A DNA stretch of 64,000 nt, from contig NZ_JARZAG010000036.1 in assembly GCF_029892155.1 (NCBI RefSeq), positions 1 to 64,000 of the forward strand, given 5' to 3'. Of the stretch, positions 1 to 12,300 are shown piece by piece; the stretch's first letter is position 1, and each line of letters opens with the position of its first letter. Both the position numbers and the translations under genes were made by a program. The DNA is from Kitasatospora sp. GAS204B. Its GTDB lineage: Bacteria; Actinomycetota; Actinomycetes; Streptomycetales; Streptomycetaceae. The notes under the pieces were generated by a model. The model saw nothing but the letters and a program-made list of their open reading frames with translations. It had not been told where the DNA came from and made no database searches.

Positions 1-3000
1 TTCGCGGTCGAGGTGGCGCTGTTCCGGCTGGTTGAGGCGTGGGGTCTGCGCCCGGACTTCCTGGCGGGTCACTCGATCGGTGAGCTGGCGGCCGCGCATG
101 TCGCGGGTGTCCTGTCGCTCGCCGATGCCGCGAAACTGGTGGCGGCGCGTGGTCGTCTGATGCAGGCGCTGCCGGCCGGTGGCGCGATGGTGGCCGTCCA
201 GGCGAGCGAGGACGAGGTGCTGCCGCTGCTCACGGACGAGGTGGGCATCGCAGCCGTCAACGGGCCTACGGCGGTGGTGCTTTCGGGTGCCGAGGCGGCT
301 GTCCTGGAGGTGGCCGCGCAGCTGGCGGCTGGGGGTCGCAAGACCAAGCGCCTGACCGTGAGCCACGCGTTCCACTCGCCGCTGATGGACGGCATGCTGG
401 CCGAGTTCCGGTCCATCGCTGAGGGGTTGACGTTCAACGCGCCGCAGCTGCCGATCGTTTCGACGCTCGACCAGCAGGCCGACCTGACGTCCCCCGAGTA
501 CTGGGTGCGTCACGTTCGCGAGGCCGTCCGCTTCCGCGACGCCGTCGAGACGCTGGAGCGCGAGGGTGTCCGCACCTTCCTGGAGCTGGGCCCCGACGGC
601 ACCCTCTCCGCGATGGGTCAGGACTGCGCCACCGGCGAGGAGAGCGCTTTCCAGCCGACCCTGCGCGCCGCCCGCCCCGAGGTCCGCACGCTGACCACCG
701 CCCTCGCCGCGCTGCACGTGCGCGGCCTGGAGGTGGACTGGTCGGCGGTCTTCACCGGCACCGGCGCCCGCCGGATCGACCTTCCCACCTACGCCTTCCA
801 GCGCCAGTCGTACTGGCCCGAGCGACTGCCCGCCGCCACCGCACCCGGCGCGAGCCGGACCGCAGTGGACAGCACGGACGCCCGCTTCTGGGAGGCCGTC
901 GAGAGCGAGGACCTTTCCGTGCTGGCCGCCACCCTGGAGGTGGACGCCCACGACGCGCAGTCGTCGCTGAGCGCCCTGGGCCCGGTGCTGCCGGTGCTGG
1001 CGGCCTGGCGACGCCAGCAGCGTGAGCAGTCGCTGGTGGACACCTGGCGCTACCGGGTCGACTGGAAGCCGCTGGCGGCCGAGCCGACGGGCTTGCTGAC
1101 CGGCACCTGGCTGCTGGTCGTCCCGGCCGCGCGGGCCGCCGATGGCTGGGTGTCCGCCGCCGACCAGGCCCTGGCCGACGCCGGTGCCCAGGTCCGACGC
1201 CTCACCATCGACACCGCGTGCGACCGCGCCGACCTGGCCGAGGAGTTGCGCACCGCGACCGCCGAGACCGGCGGCCTCTCCGGTGTGCTCTCGCTGCTCG
1301 CGCTGGACCAGGAGCCGCACCCGACCCACCCGGTGCTGCCCGCCGGGCTCGCCGCGACCGCGGTGCTGACCCAGGCGCTCGGTGACGCGGGTGTCGGCGT
1401 GCCGCTCTGGTGCGCGACCACCGGTGCGGTCCAGACCGGTCCTGCCGACACCATCGGCAACCCCGCGCAGGCCCAGATCTGGGGCCTGGGCCGGGTGGTG
1501 GCGCTCGAGCACCCGGAGCGCTGGGGTGGTCTGGTCGACCTGCCGGTGGCAGCCGACGAGCGCGCGGCCGACCGTCTGGCCGCCGTCCTCGCCGAAGCCA
1601 CAGCTGGAGCCGGAACCACAGCCGGAGTCGGCACCGCCGGCGAGGACCAGCTGGCGATCCGCCGCTCGGGCGTCCTGGTCCGCCGGCTGGCGCGGGCCGG
1701 CCGGCCGCAGGCGTCCGTGCCGGCCTGGAAGCCGCGCGGCACGGTGCTGGTCACCGGCGGCACCGGGGCGCTGGGCGCCGAGGTGGCCCGCTGGCTGGCC
1801 CGCAACGGTGCCGAACACCTGGTGCTCACCGGGCGACGCGGCGCCGATGCCCCCGGAGCCGAGGAACTCCAGGACGAGCTGGTCGAGTTGGGCGCCCGAG
1901 TCACCCTGGAGGCGTGCGACGTCGCCGACCGCTCGGCCGTGGAGGCGCTGCTCAAGCGGCTCACCGCGGAGGAGTACGACGGCATGCCGCTGCGCGCGGT
2001 CGTGCACGCGGCCGGTGTCACCCAGGACACCGCGCTGACCGACAGCGACCTGGGCGAACTCTCCTGGGTCATGGACGCCAAGGTCTCCGGCGCGATCCAC
2101 CTGGACGCGGTGCTCGGCGACACCGAACTGGACGCCTTCGTCCTCTTCTCCTCGATCGCCGGGGTGTGGGGCAGTGGTGGCCAGGCGGGCTACGCGGCGG
2201 CAAACGCCTTCCTGGACGCGCTCGCCGAGCGGCGCCGCGCGGCCGGCCTGGTGGCCACCTCGGTGGCCTGGGGCCCGTGGGGCGAGATCGGCATGGCGGC
2301 CGAGGACCCGCAGGCCGCCGACCAGTTGCGCCGCCGTGGCCTGCGGGTGCTGGCCCCGGAGCTCGCGATCACGGCCCTGCAGCAGGCACTGGACCACCAG
2401 GAGACGGCGCTGACCGTCGCCGACGTGGACTGGGCGCTGTTCGCCCCGGCGTTCGCAGCGGCCCGGCCGCGCCCGCTGATCGACGAGGTCCCCGAGGCCC
2501 GCGAAGCCCTGGCGGACACCACGTCCGCCGGCGAGGGCGACGCGGCCGAGCAGTCGGCCGCGTTCCAGGAGCGGCTGCGGGCGCTGCCCGCCGCCGACCG
2601 GGACCGCGCCCTGCTGGACCTGGTCCGCACCGAGGTCGCCGCCGTCCTCGGCTACGCCGGGGCCGGCGCGGTGGAGGCCGAACGGGCCTTCAACGAGCTC
2701 GGCTTCGACTCGCTCACCGCCGTCGAACTGCGCAACCGGCTCAACGCGGCCGGCGGTCTGCGCCTGCCGACCAGCCTGGTCTTCGACTACCCGAACCCGA
2801 AGGCGCTGGCCGAGTACCTGGGCGCGGAGCTGGTGCCCGATGCGGCCGACGCCGCCGCGCCGGTGCTGGCCGAACTGGACGCGCTCGACCGGTCGCTGGC
2901 CGCGATGGACTCCGACGACGCCGACCGGGCCCGGGTCACGGCCCGACTCCAGGCCCTGATGGCGAAGTGGAACGCGACCGAGGAAGCGGCCGACAACGCC

Positions 3001-3075
3001 GAGAACGACGAGCTGGCGAACGCGTCGGCCGACGACCTCTTCGACATCATCAGCCGTGAATTCGGCCGGGACTGA
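1..3075 (+). CDS. Modular type I PKS, 3' part (AT-KR-ACP), PKS1
   Basis: The 5' end lies outside the window; the frame is open from base 1. The visible 1024 residues begin inside an acyltransferase: GHSIGE has its catalytic Ser near residue 25, and HAFHSP indicates malonyl-CoA specificity. A ketoreductase follows, with a TGGTGALG NADPH loop near residue 580 and the Lys, Ser, Tyr (about 731) and Asn set. It has the GVWGSGGQ Trp and no LDD motif, so it is A-type (L-hydroxyl predicted). The ACP carries GFDSL with the phosphopantetheine Ser at about 904. The C-terminal tail ends in an acidic helix (ADDLFDIISREFG) of the common class 1 docking type. No DH or ER is present, so the module leaves a beta-hydroxyl. 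It runs into PKS2 after a short gap holding a possible small gene. KS presence and earlier modules cannot be judged. Confidence 0.96.
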   Translation, partial: FAVEVALFRLVEAWGLRPDFLAGHSIGELAAAHVAGVLSLADAAKLVAARGRLMQALPAGGAMVAVQASEDEVLPLLTDEVGIAAVNGPTAVVLSGAEAAVLEVAAQLAAGGRKTKRLTVSHAFHSPLMDGMLAEFRSIAEGLTFNAPQLPIVSTLDQQADLTSPEYWVRHVREAVRFRDAVETLEREGVRTFLELGPDGTLSAMGQDCATGEESAFQPTLRAARPEVRTLTTALAALHVRGLEVDWSAVFTGTGARRIDLPTYAFQRQSYWPERLPAATAPGASRTAVDSTDARFWEAVESEDLSVLAATLEVDAHDAQSSLSALGPVLPVLAAWRRQQREQSLVDTWRYRVDWKPLAAEPTGLLTGTWLLVVPAARAADGWVSAADQALADAGAQVRRLTIDTACDRADLAEELRTATAETGGLSGVLSLLALDQEPHPTHPVLPAGLAATAVLTQALGDAGVGVPLWCATTGAVQTGPADTIGNPAQAQIWGLGRVVALEHPERWGGLVDLPVAADERAADRLAAVLAEATAGAGTTAGVGTAGEDQLAIRRSGVLVRRLARAGRPQASVPAWKPRGTVLVTGGTGALGAEVARWLARNGAEHLVLTGRRGADAPGAEELQDELVELGARVTLEACDVADRSAVEALLKRLTAEEYDGMPLRAVVHAAGVTQDTALTDSDLGELSWVMDAKVSGAIHLDAVLGDTELDAFVLFSSIAGVWGSGGQAGYAAANAFLDALAERRRAAGLVATSVAWGPWGEIGMAAEDPQAADQLRRRGLRVLAPELAITALQQALDHQETALTVADVDWALFAPAFAAARPRPLIDEVPEAREALADTTSAGEGDAAEQSAAFQERLRALPAADRDRALLDLVRTEVAAVLGYAGAGAVEAERAFNELGFDSLTAVELRNRLNAAGGLRLPTSLVFDYPNPKALAEYLGAELVPDAADAAAPVLAELDALDRSLAAMDSDDADRARVTARLQALMAKWNATEEAADNAENDELANASADDLFDIISREFGRD

Positions 3076-3085
3076 GGCGACCGAG

Positions 3086-3316
3086 ATGACTTCCGCACCG
3101 CCCGAACGGCCGCCGACCGAGCAACTGCTGCCCGGCCAGCCCACGCTCGACCGGCCCACGCTCGACCAGCTCGCGCTCGACCGGCCCACAGCCGATCAGC
3201 CGACGGCTGATCACCTCATCGCCACAGCCGATCAGCTCACCATCGGTCAGCTCATGACCGCGATCTTCCGCTCCCCGACCGCACGTGTTCCGGCTTCCCC
3301 GAAGGTGGCCCTCTGA
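3086..3316 (+). CDS. Possible small repeat-containing protein coupled to PKS2
   Basis: A 76-codon frame starts at ATG 10 bases after the PKS1 stop. It ends with TGA overlapping the PKS2 ATG (TGATG), the usual arrangement for translational coupling. Codon third positions are mostly G/C, as in neighbouring genes. Residues 18-50 are made of imperfect repeats of the LDRPT / ADQPT kind, matching tandem DNA repeats around 3145-3240. No domain, signal peptide or membrane segment is visible. It may be a real small protein, a leader that couples translation of two PKS genes, or expanded spacer DNA that stayed open by base composition. The function is unknown. Confidence 0.4.
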   Translation: MTSAPPERPPTEQLLPGQPTLDRPTLDQLALDRPTADQPTADHLIATADQLTIGQLMTAIFRSPTARVPASPKVAL

Positions 3317-6300
3317 TGGCAGACGAACAGAAGCTCCTCGACCACCTCAAGTGGATGACGGCCGAGCTGCGCAAGACCACCCGCAAGCTGCGCGAGGTCG
3401 AGGACGCCGAGCAGGAGCCCATCGCGATCGTGGCGATGACCTGCCGCCTGCCCGGCGGCGTGCGGTCGCCGGAGGACCTGTGGCGGCTGGTCGCCACCGG
3501 CGGGGACGCCATCACCCCGTTCCCGGCCGACCGGGGTTGGGACGTCGACGGCCTGTACCACCCGGACCCCGACCACCCCGGCACGGTCTACGCGACCGGC
3601 GGCGGCTTCCTGCACGACGCGGGGCGCTTCGACCCGGAGTTCTTCGGCATCAGCCCGCGCGAGGCGCTGGCGATGGACCCGCAGCAGCGCCTGCTGCTCG
3701 AGGCGTCCTGGGAGGTGTTCGAGCGGGCCGGCATCGACCCGGCCACGCTGCGCGGCAGCCGGACCGGCGTGTACGTCGGCGGCAGCTACCAGGGCTACGG
3801 CTCGGAGCTGAAGGAGGTGCCGGAGGGCGTCGAGGGCCGGCTGCTGACCGGCAACGCGACCAGCGTGCTCTCCGGCCGGATCGCCTACACCCTGGGCCTG
3901 GAGGGCCCGGCCGCCACTCTGGACACCGCCTGTTCCTCCTCGCTGGTGGCGCTGCACTGGGCGTGCCAGGCGCTGCGCCGCGGCGACTGCTCGCAGGCCC
4001 TGGTCGGCGGCGTCACCGTGATGGCCACCCCGGACGTCTTCATCGAGTTCAGCCGCCAGCGCGGCCTCTCGGCGGACGGCCGTTGCAAGTCCTTCGCGGC
4101 CGGCGCGGACGGCACGGGCTGGTCCGAGGGCGTCGCGATGCTGCTGGTCGAGCGTCTCTCCGACGCCCGCCGCCTCGGGCACCCGGTGCTCGCCGTGGTG
4201 CGCGGCAGCGCGGTCAACCAGGACGGCGCGAGCAACGGCCTGACCGCCCCCAACGGCCCGGCGCAGCAGCGGGTGATCCGCCAGGCCCTGGGCGACGCCC
4301 GGTTGACGGCCGACCAGGTCGACGTGGTCGAGGCGCACGGCACCGGCACCACGCTGGGCGACCCGATCGAGGCCCAGGCCCTGCTGGCCACCTACGGACG
4401 CGAGCGCGCCACCGAACAGCCGCTCTGGCTGGGCTCGTTGAAGTCGAACATCGGCCACACCCAGGCGGCGGCGGGTGTCGCCGGTGTGATCAAGATGGTC
4501 ATGGCGATCCGGCACGGAGTGCTGCCGCAGACCCTGCACGTGGACGAGCCGACCCCGCACGTGGACTGGTCGGCGGGCGCCGTGGAGCTGCTCACCGAGG
4601 CCCGGGACTGGCCGCGGACGGGCGAGCCCCGGCGGGCCGCGGTCTCCTCCTTCGGCGTCAGCGGCACCAACGCGCACACCATCCTGGAGCAGGCGCCGGA
4701 GCCGGCCCCGGCCGAGGTCGCCGAGGAGCCGGCGGCGCCGGTCACCACCGCGGCCCCGGTGCTGACCGCGGTGGTGCCGTGGCTGCTGTCGGCGAAGAGC
4801 GCCGACGCGCTGCGCGCCCAGGCCGGACGGCTGCTGACCCAGCTGACCGCCGACGCCGACGCCGGGGCCGACGCCGACCTTGATCCGGCCGCCCTGGGCT
4901 ACTCGTTGGCGACCACCCGCGCCGCGCTCCCGCACCGCGCGGTGCTGGTCGCCGCCGAACTGGACGACTTCCGCCGCGAGCTGCGCGCGCTGGCGGCCGG
5001 CGAGACCACTGGTCAGCGGGTCGTGCGGGGCGAGGTCACCGACGGCCGGCTCGCCTTCCTGTTCACCGGGCAGGGCAGCCAGCGGGCTGGGATGGGCGCG
5101 GAGCTGTACAGCGCTTTCCCGGTGTTCGCGGTGGCCTATGACGAGGTCTGTGCGGAGTTGGACCGGCACCTGGAGAGGCCGCTCAAGGACGCCGACGCGC
5201 TGATCGACCAGACCGCGTACACCCAGCCGGCGCTGTTCGCGATCGAGGTGGCGCTGTTCCGCCTCGTCGAATCCTGGGGCCTGCGGCCCGACTTCCTGGC
5301 CGGGCACTCGATCGGTGAGCTGGCCGCCGCGCACGTCGCGGGCATCCTCTCGCTCGCCGACGCGGCCAAGCTGGTGGCGGCGCGTGGTCGTCTGATGCAG
5401 GCGCTGCCTTCGGGTGGTGCGATGGTGGCGGTGCAGGCGACCGAGCAGGAGGTGCTGCCGCTGCTGGCGGGCCGCGAGCACGAGATCGGCATCGCCGCCG
5501 TCAACGGGCCCACCTCCGTGGTGGTTTCGGGTACTGAGCAGGCCGTGTCGGAGGTCGCCGGACAGCTGGCGGAGCTGGGGCGCAAGACCAAGCGGCTCAC
5601 GGTCAGCCACGCGTTCCACTCGCCGCTGATGGACCCGATGCTGGCCGAGTTCCGCGCCATCGCCGCGGAGTTGACGTTCAACGCGCCGCAGCTGCCGATC
5701 GTCTCCACGCTCGACCAGTCCGCCGACCTGACCTCGCCCGAGTACTGGGTGCGCCACGTCCGTGAGGCCGTCCGCTTCGCCGACGCCGTCGAGACGCTGG
5801 AGCGCGAGGGTGTCCGCACCTTCCTGGAGCTGGGCCCCGACGGCACCCTCTCCGCGATGGGCCAGGACTGCGCCACCGCCGAGGAAAGCGCATTCGCGCC
5901 GACCCTGCGCGCCGATCGGCCCGAGGTGGAGACGCTGCTGACCGGCGTCGCCCGGGTCCAGGTGCGTGGCGGCGCGCTGGACCGGGAGGCACTCTTCGCA
6001 GGCCGCCCCGCTCGCCGGGTCGACCTGCCGACCTACGCCTTCCAGCACGACTGGTACTGGCTGGAGTCGGGTGGTGCCGGCACCCTGGCCGGGGCCGCCG
6101 CGGCCGATGCGACCGACGCGCAGTTCTGGGCAGCGGTTGAGCGCGAGGACGTCACGGAGCTGGCTGCGACGCTCGCGGTCGAGGACGGCGGCGCGCTCGG
6201 CGAGTTGCTGCCCGCCCTGGCGGCCTGGCGCCGGCAGAGCCGCGCGCAGTCCACGGTCGACGGTTGGCGCTACCGGATCAGCTGGCAGCCGCTCGCAGAC

Positions 6301-9300
6301 GCCGCATCGGTTGTGCTGTCGGGCACTTGGCTGGTGGCGCTCCCGGCCGGGCAGCGCGACGAGGCGCTCGTCCAGGGCGTCGCGCGGCTGCTGACCGCGC
6401 GCGGCGCGACGGTCCGGCTGCTGGAACTGACCGGCGCCGCGCGCGGTTCCTTCACAACTCAGCTCAATGACAGTCTCTCTGACGGAGCGTCGGTCTCCGG
6501 CGTGCTCTCCCTGCTCACGCTGGACGAAGCCACCTCCGTGGCCGGGACGCTGGCCCTGGTGCAGGCGCTGGGCGATGCCGCGATCGCGGCGCCGCTGTGG
6601 TGCGTGACCCGTGGCGCGGTCGCCACCGAGCGCGCGGAGCGGCTGGCGAGCCCGGTGCAGGCCCAACTCTGGGGCCTGGGCCGGGTGGCCGCGCTGGAGC
6701 AGCCGGAGCGCTGGGGCGGTCTGATCGATCTCCCCGCAGCCCCGGACGACCGCGCGCTGTCGCTGCTGGCCGCCGCGCTGAGCGGCGTCGGCGGCGAGGA
6801 CCAGCTCGCGGTGCGCTCCGCGGGCCTGCTCGCCCGCCGCCTGGTCCGCGCCCCGCGCGGCGCGGCGACCCCGTGGCGGCCGTCCGGCACGGTGCTGGTG
6901 ACGGGTGGCACCGGGGCGTTGGGCGCCGAGGTGGCGCGCTGGCTGGCCCGCAACGGCGCCGAGCAGCTGCTGCTGGTCGGCCGACGCGGCCCGGAAGCCC
7001 CGGGTGCGGCGGAACTGGTCGCCGAGCTGGCCGAGTTGGGTGCCACCGCGACCGTCGTGGCATGCGATGTGGCCGACCGCGCGGCGCTGGCCGAGCTGCT
7101 GGCGGCCCAGCCGGTCTCGGCCGTCTTCCACACCGCCGGCGTGCTCGACGACGGCGTGTTGGACGGCCTGACCGCCGAGCGGTTCGAGAGCGTGGCCCGT
7201 CCCAAGGTGGACGCCGCCCGCAACCTGCACGAACTCACCAGCGACCTGAGCGCGTTCGTCCTCTTCTCCTCCACCGCCGGCGTCATCGGCAACCCCGGTC
7301 AGGCCAACTACGCGGCCGCCAACGCCTATCTGGACGCGCTCGCCGAGCAGCGTCGCGCCGACGGTCTGCCGGCCACCTCGATCGCCTGGGGTCCGTGGAG
7401 TCGTGGCGGGATGGCCGCCGATGGGGGCCTGGAGCAGCGGTTGCGCCGCGAGGGCGTGCCGCCGATGGCCCCGGCTCCGGCGATCTCCGCCCTGCAGCAG
7501 GCGTTGGAGAACGGCGACACCGCACTCGCGGTCGCCGACATCAGCTGGGACCTGCTGCTCGGCGGTGCCACCGGCAGCCGCCGCGCCACCATGCTGTTCG
7601 ACGCGATCCCCGAGGCCCGCCAGGCCTTGGCGTCGGCCGGTGCCGGTTCCGGTGCCGACCAGGAGGTGCAGCACGGTCCGCTGGCGCAGCGCCTGGCCGG
7701 CCTGGCTCCGACCGAGCGGGACCGCGCGCTGCTCGAAGCCGTCCGTACCGAGGTGGCGGCCGTGCTCGGCTATCCCGGGCCGGACGCGGTGGACGCGGCC
7801 CGAGCGTTCAAGGAACTGGGTTTCGACTCGCTGACCGCCGTCGAGCTGCGCAACCGCCTGAACGCCGTCACCGGCCTGAGCCTGCCGAGCACGCTGGTCT
7901 TCGACTACCCGACCTCGGCGGCGCTCGCCCAGTACCTGCGCACCGAGCTGTTCGGCCGGGAGGCCGCCGCCGAGTCGACCACCGCGCGCAGCGCGGCTGT
8001 GGCTGATGAGCCGATCGCGATCGTCGCGATGAGCTGCCGGTTCCCCGGCGGTGTCGGCTCGCCCGAGGAGCTGTGGCAGCTGCTCGCCTCCGGCGGCGAC
8101 GCGATCTCCGGCTTCCCGACCGACCGCGGCTGGGACTTGGAAGCGCTTTCCGGCAGCGATGAGGCGCAGTCCTCGCACACCCGCGACGGTGGTTTCCTCT
8201 ACGAGGTCGCGGAGTTCGATCCGACCTTCTTCGGTATCTCGCCGCGTGAGGCGCTGGCGATGGACCCGCAGCAGCGGCTGTTGCTCGAGACCTCCTGGGA
8301 GGCGTTCGAGCGGGCCGGCATCGACCCGGCCACGCTGCGCGGCAGCCAGGGCGGCGTCTTCGTCGGCACCAACGGCCAGGACTACCTCACCCTCGCCGCG
8401 ACCTCGGCGGACGAGCTCTCGGGCCAGTTGGGCACCGGCACGGCGGCGAGCGTGGTCTCCGGCCGGCTCTCCTACACCTTCGGCCTGGAGGGCCCGGCCG
8501 TTACGGTCGACACCGCCTGCTCCTCCTCACTGGTCGCCCTGCACCTGGCCGCGCAGGCGCTGCGCAGCGGTGAGTGCACGATGGCGCTGGTCGGCGGGGT
8601 GACCGTGATGTCCACCCCCGGGGCGTTCGTGGAGTTCAGCCGCCAGGGCGGATTGGCCGCCGACGGGCGCTGCAAGCCGTTCGCGGGCGGCGCCGACGGT
8701 ACGGGCTGGGGTGAGGGTGTCGGCATGCTGCTCGTGGAGCGGCTCTCCGAGGCTCAGCGCCTCGGGCACCCGGTGCTCGCGGTCGTGCGTGGAAGCGCTG
8801 TCAACCAGGACGGCGCTTCGAACGGTTTGACGGCCCCGAACGGACCGTCGCAGCAGCGGGTGATCCGGCAAGCGCTTTCCAACGCCGGCCTGACGGCGGA
8901 CCAGGTCGACGCGGTCGAGGCGCACGGCACCGGCACCAAGCTGGGTGACCCGATCGAGGCCCAGGCTCTGCTGGCCACCTACGGGCAGGGCCGACCGGCC
9001 GACCGGCCGCTCTGGCTCGGCTCGATCAAGTCGAACATCGGTCACACCCAGGCCGCCGCTGGTGTCGCGGGCATCATCAAGATGGTGCTGGCGATGCGCA
9101 ATGGTGTGCTGCCGCAGAGCCTGCACATCGACGAGCCGACCCCGCATGTGGACTGGTCGGCGGGCGCGGTCACGCTGCTGGCCGAGAACCAGGTGTGGCC
9201 GGAGACCGGGCGGCCGCGCCGGGCCGGCGTCTCCTCCTTCGGCATGAGCGGCACCAACGCCCACGTCGTCCTGGAGCAGGCACCGGCAGCCGCCGTGGCC

Positions 9301-12300
9301 GAGTCGGCTGACGCACCCAGCACCCTCGGCACCGTGCCGCTGCTGCTCTCCGCCCACACCGAGCCCGCGCTGCGTGCACAGGCGGAGCGGCTGCGCTCCT
9401 GGGCCGGCGACCGGCCGGACCCGGCCGGGTTGCTGGACCTGGCCTACTCGCTGGCGACAGGCCGGGCGGCGCTGGAGCACCGGGCCGTAGTGGTGACCAG
9501 CGGTAATGAGGGGTTCCTGGGGGGTCTTGAGGGGTTGGTCTCGGGTGACCCCGGTGCGACTGTGATCCGGGGCTCGGCCACGGGCGGCAGGTTCGCCTTC
9601 CTCTTCACCGGCCAGGGCAGTCAGCGGCTGGGCATGGGAGCTGAGTTGTACGAGACGTACCCGGTGTTCACCGAGGCTCTCGACGCCGTGTGCGCGGAGT
9701 TCGACGGGCACTTGGAGCGTCCGCTGCGGGAGGTGCTGTTCGAAGCCGGCGACGGCGAGCTGCTGAACCAGACCGCGTACACGCAGCCCGCCCTGTTCGC
9801 GATCGAGGTGGCGCTGTTCCGGCTGGTGGAGTCCTGGGGTCTGCGCCCCGACGTCCTGGCGGGTCACTCGATCGGTGAGCTGGCGGCCGCGCACGTGGCG
9901 GGTGTGTTCTCGCTGGGCGACGCCGCGAAGCTGGTGGCGGCGCGTGGTCGTCTGATGCAGGCGCTGCCGGCCGGTGGCGCGATGGTGGCGGTGCAGGCCG
10001 CCGAGACGGACGTGCTGCCGCTGCTGGCGGACCGGTCGGACGTCGGTATCGCCGCTGTCAACGGCCCGACCTCCGTGGTGCTCTCCGGCGCTGAGGCGGC
10101 CGTCCTGGAGGTGGCCGAGAAGCTGGCCGCCGAGGGTCGCAAGACGAAGCGCCTCACCGTCAGCCACGCATTCCACTCGCCGCTGATGGACCCGATGCTC
10201 GCCGAGTTCCGTGCCATCGCCGCGGAGTTGACGTTCAACGCGCCGCAGATCCCGATCGTCTCGACGCTCGATCAGTCCGCCGATCTGACCTCGCCCGAGT
10301 ACTGGGTGCGTCACGTCCGTGAGGCCGTGCGTTTCGCCGACGCGATCGTGACGCTGGAGCGCGAGGGCGTCCGTACCTTCGTGGAGCTGGGTCCGGACGG
10401 CACCCTCACCGCGCTGGCCCAGGAGTGCGCCACGGCCGAGGAAAGCGCTTTCACACCGACCCTGCGCACCGACCGCCCCGAGGCCCGGACGATCACGACC
10501 GCGCTCGCCCTGGCCCACGCGAACGGGGCGGCCGTCGACTGGCCGGCCTACTTCGCCGGCACCGGCGCCCACCGGATCGACCTGCCCACCTACGCCTTCC
10601 AGCGCGAACGCTACTGGCCGACCCCGTCCGCCGACGCCCCGTCCGCCGGAGACCGCGGCCGGGACACCACGGACGACCGCTTCTGGGAGACCGTCGAGCG
10701 CGAGGACCTCGAAACGCTGACCGCGACCCTGGGCCTGGACGGTGACCAGCCGCTCAGCTCGGTGCTGCCCGCGCTGTCGACCTGGCGCCGGCACAGCCGC
10801 ACCCGTGCGACCGTGGACGGCTGGCGTTACCAGGTCGGCTGGCACCCCGTCACCGGCACGCCCGCCGCGGCGCTCACCGGCAGCTGGCTGCTCGTCACCG
10901 CGGCCGCCGACGCCGACTCCGAGCTCACCGCGGCCACCCGCGCCGCGCTGACCGGGCACGGCGCCGACGTCCGGCAGCTCACCGTCGGCACGGCGGACGC
11001 CGACCGCGCCACCCTCGCCGACCGGCTGCGCGCCGAACTCGCCGTGACCGGCCCGCTGGCCGGCGTCGTCTCGCTGCTCGCCCTCGACGAGACCCCGCAC
11101 GCCGCGCACCCCGCGCTGCCCACGGGCCTGGCGGTCACCGCGCTGCTGGTGCAGGCGCTGGGCGACGTGGAGTCGGCGGCACCGCTCTGGTGCCTGACCC
11201 GTGGCGCGGTCGCCACCGACCGTGCCGACCGTCTGACCAACCCCGGGCAGGCACAAGTCTGGGGACTGGGCCGGGTGGTGGCGCTCGAGCACCCCGACCG
11301 CTGGGGCGGCCTGATCGACCTTCCCGAGCAGCTGGACGAGCGCGCCCAAGCCCTGCTGGTCGGCGCGCTCGCCACCGGTGACGGCGAAGACCAGCTCGCC
11401 GTGCGCCCCGCCGGCCTGCGCACCCGCCGGCTGGTCCGGGCGTCGCAGCCCGCGACCGGCACCGCCTGGCGCCCGCGCGGCACCGTGCTGGTCACGGGCG
11501 GCACCGGCGCGCTGGGCGCCCAGGTGGCCCGCTGGCTGGCCCGGGGCGGCGCCGAGCACCTGGTGCTCACCAGCCGGCGCGGCCCGCAGGCCCCCGGCGC
11601 GGCCGAGCTGCGCGAGGAACTCACCGCCCTGGGCGTCACCGTCACCATCGCGGCCTGCGACGTCGCCGACCGCGAGGCACTGGCGACGCTGCTCGGCTCG
11701 CTGGACCGCCCGCTCAGTGCGGTGGTGCACGCGGCCGGCGTGGTGGCCGACGCCAGCCTGATGGACAGTCAACTCGCCGACCTGGCAGCGGTGATCGATG
11801 CCAAGGTGACCGGCGCGGTGCACCTGGACGCGCTGCTCGGCGACGCCGAGCTGGACGCCTTCGTGACCTTCTCCTCGATCGCCGGAGTCTGGGGCAGCGG
11901 CGGCCAGGCGGCCTACGCCGCCGCCAACGCCTTCCTGGACGCCCTGGTGGACGCTCGCCGAGCCCGCGGCCTGTCCGGCACCTCGGTGGCCTGGGGCCCC
12001 TGGGGCGAGGCCGGCATGGCGGCGGGCGAGGCGGCCGAGGAGCACCTGCGCCGGTTCGGCCTGCCGGTGATGGATCCCGCCGCCGCGCTGCTCGGCCTGC
12101 AACTGGCCCTGGACAGCGGGGCTGCCACGGGCGTGGTCGCCGACGTCGACTGGGCCCGCTTCGTGCCGTCCTTCACCGCCGCCCGGCCGCGCCCGCTGAT
12201 CGGCGAACTGTCCGAGGTGCGGCAGGCGTTGGCCGCCGAGCAGGCCGCCGCCGCGCCGGTCGCCGACAGTCAGCAGGGCGGACTTCGGTCCAGGCTGGCC

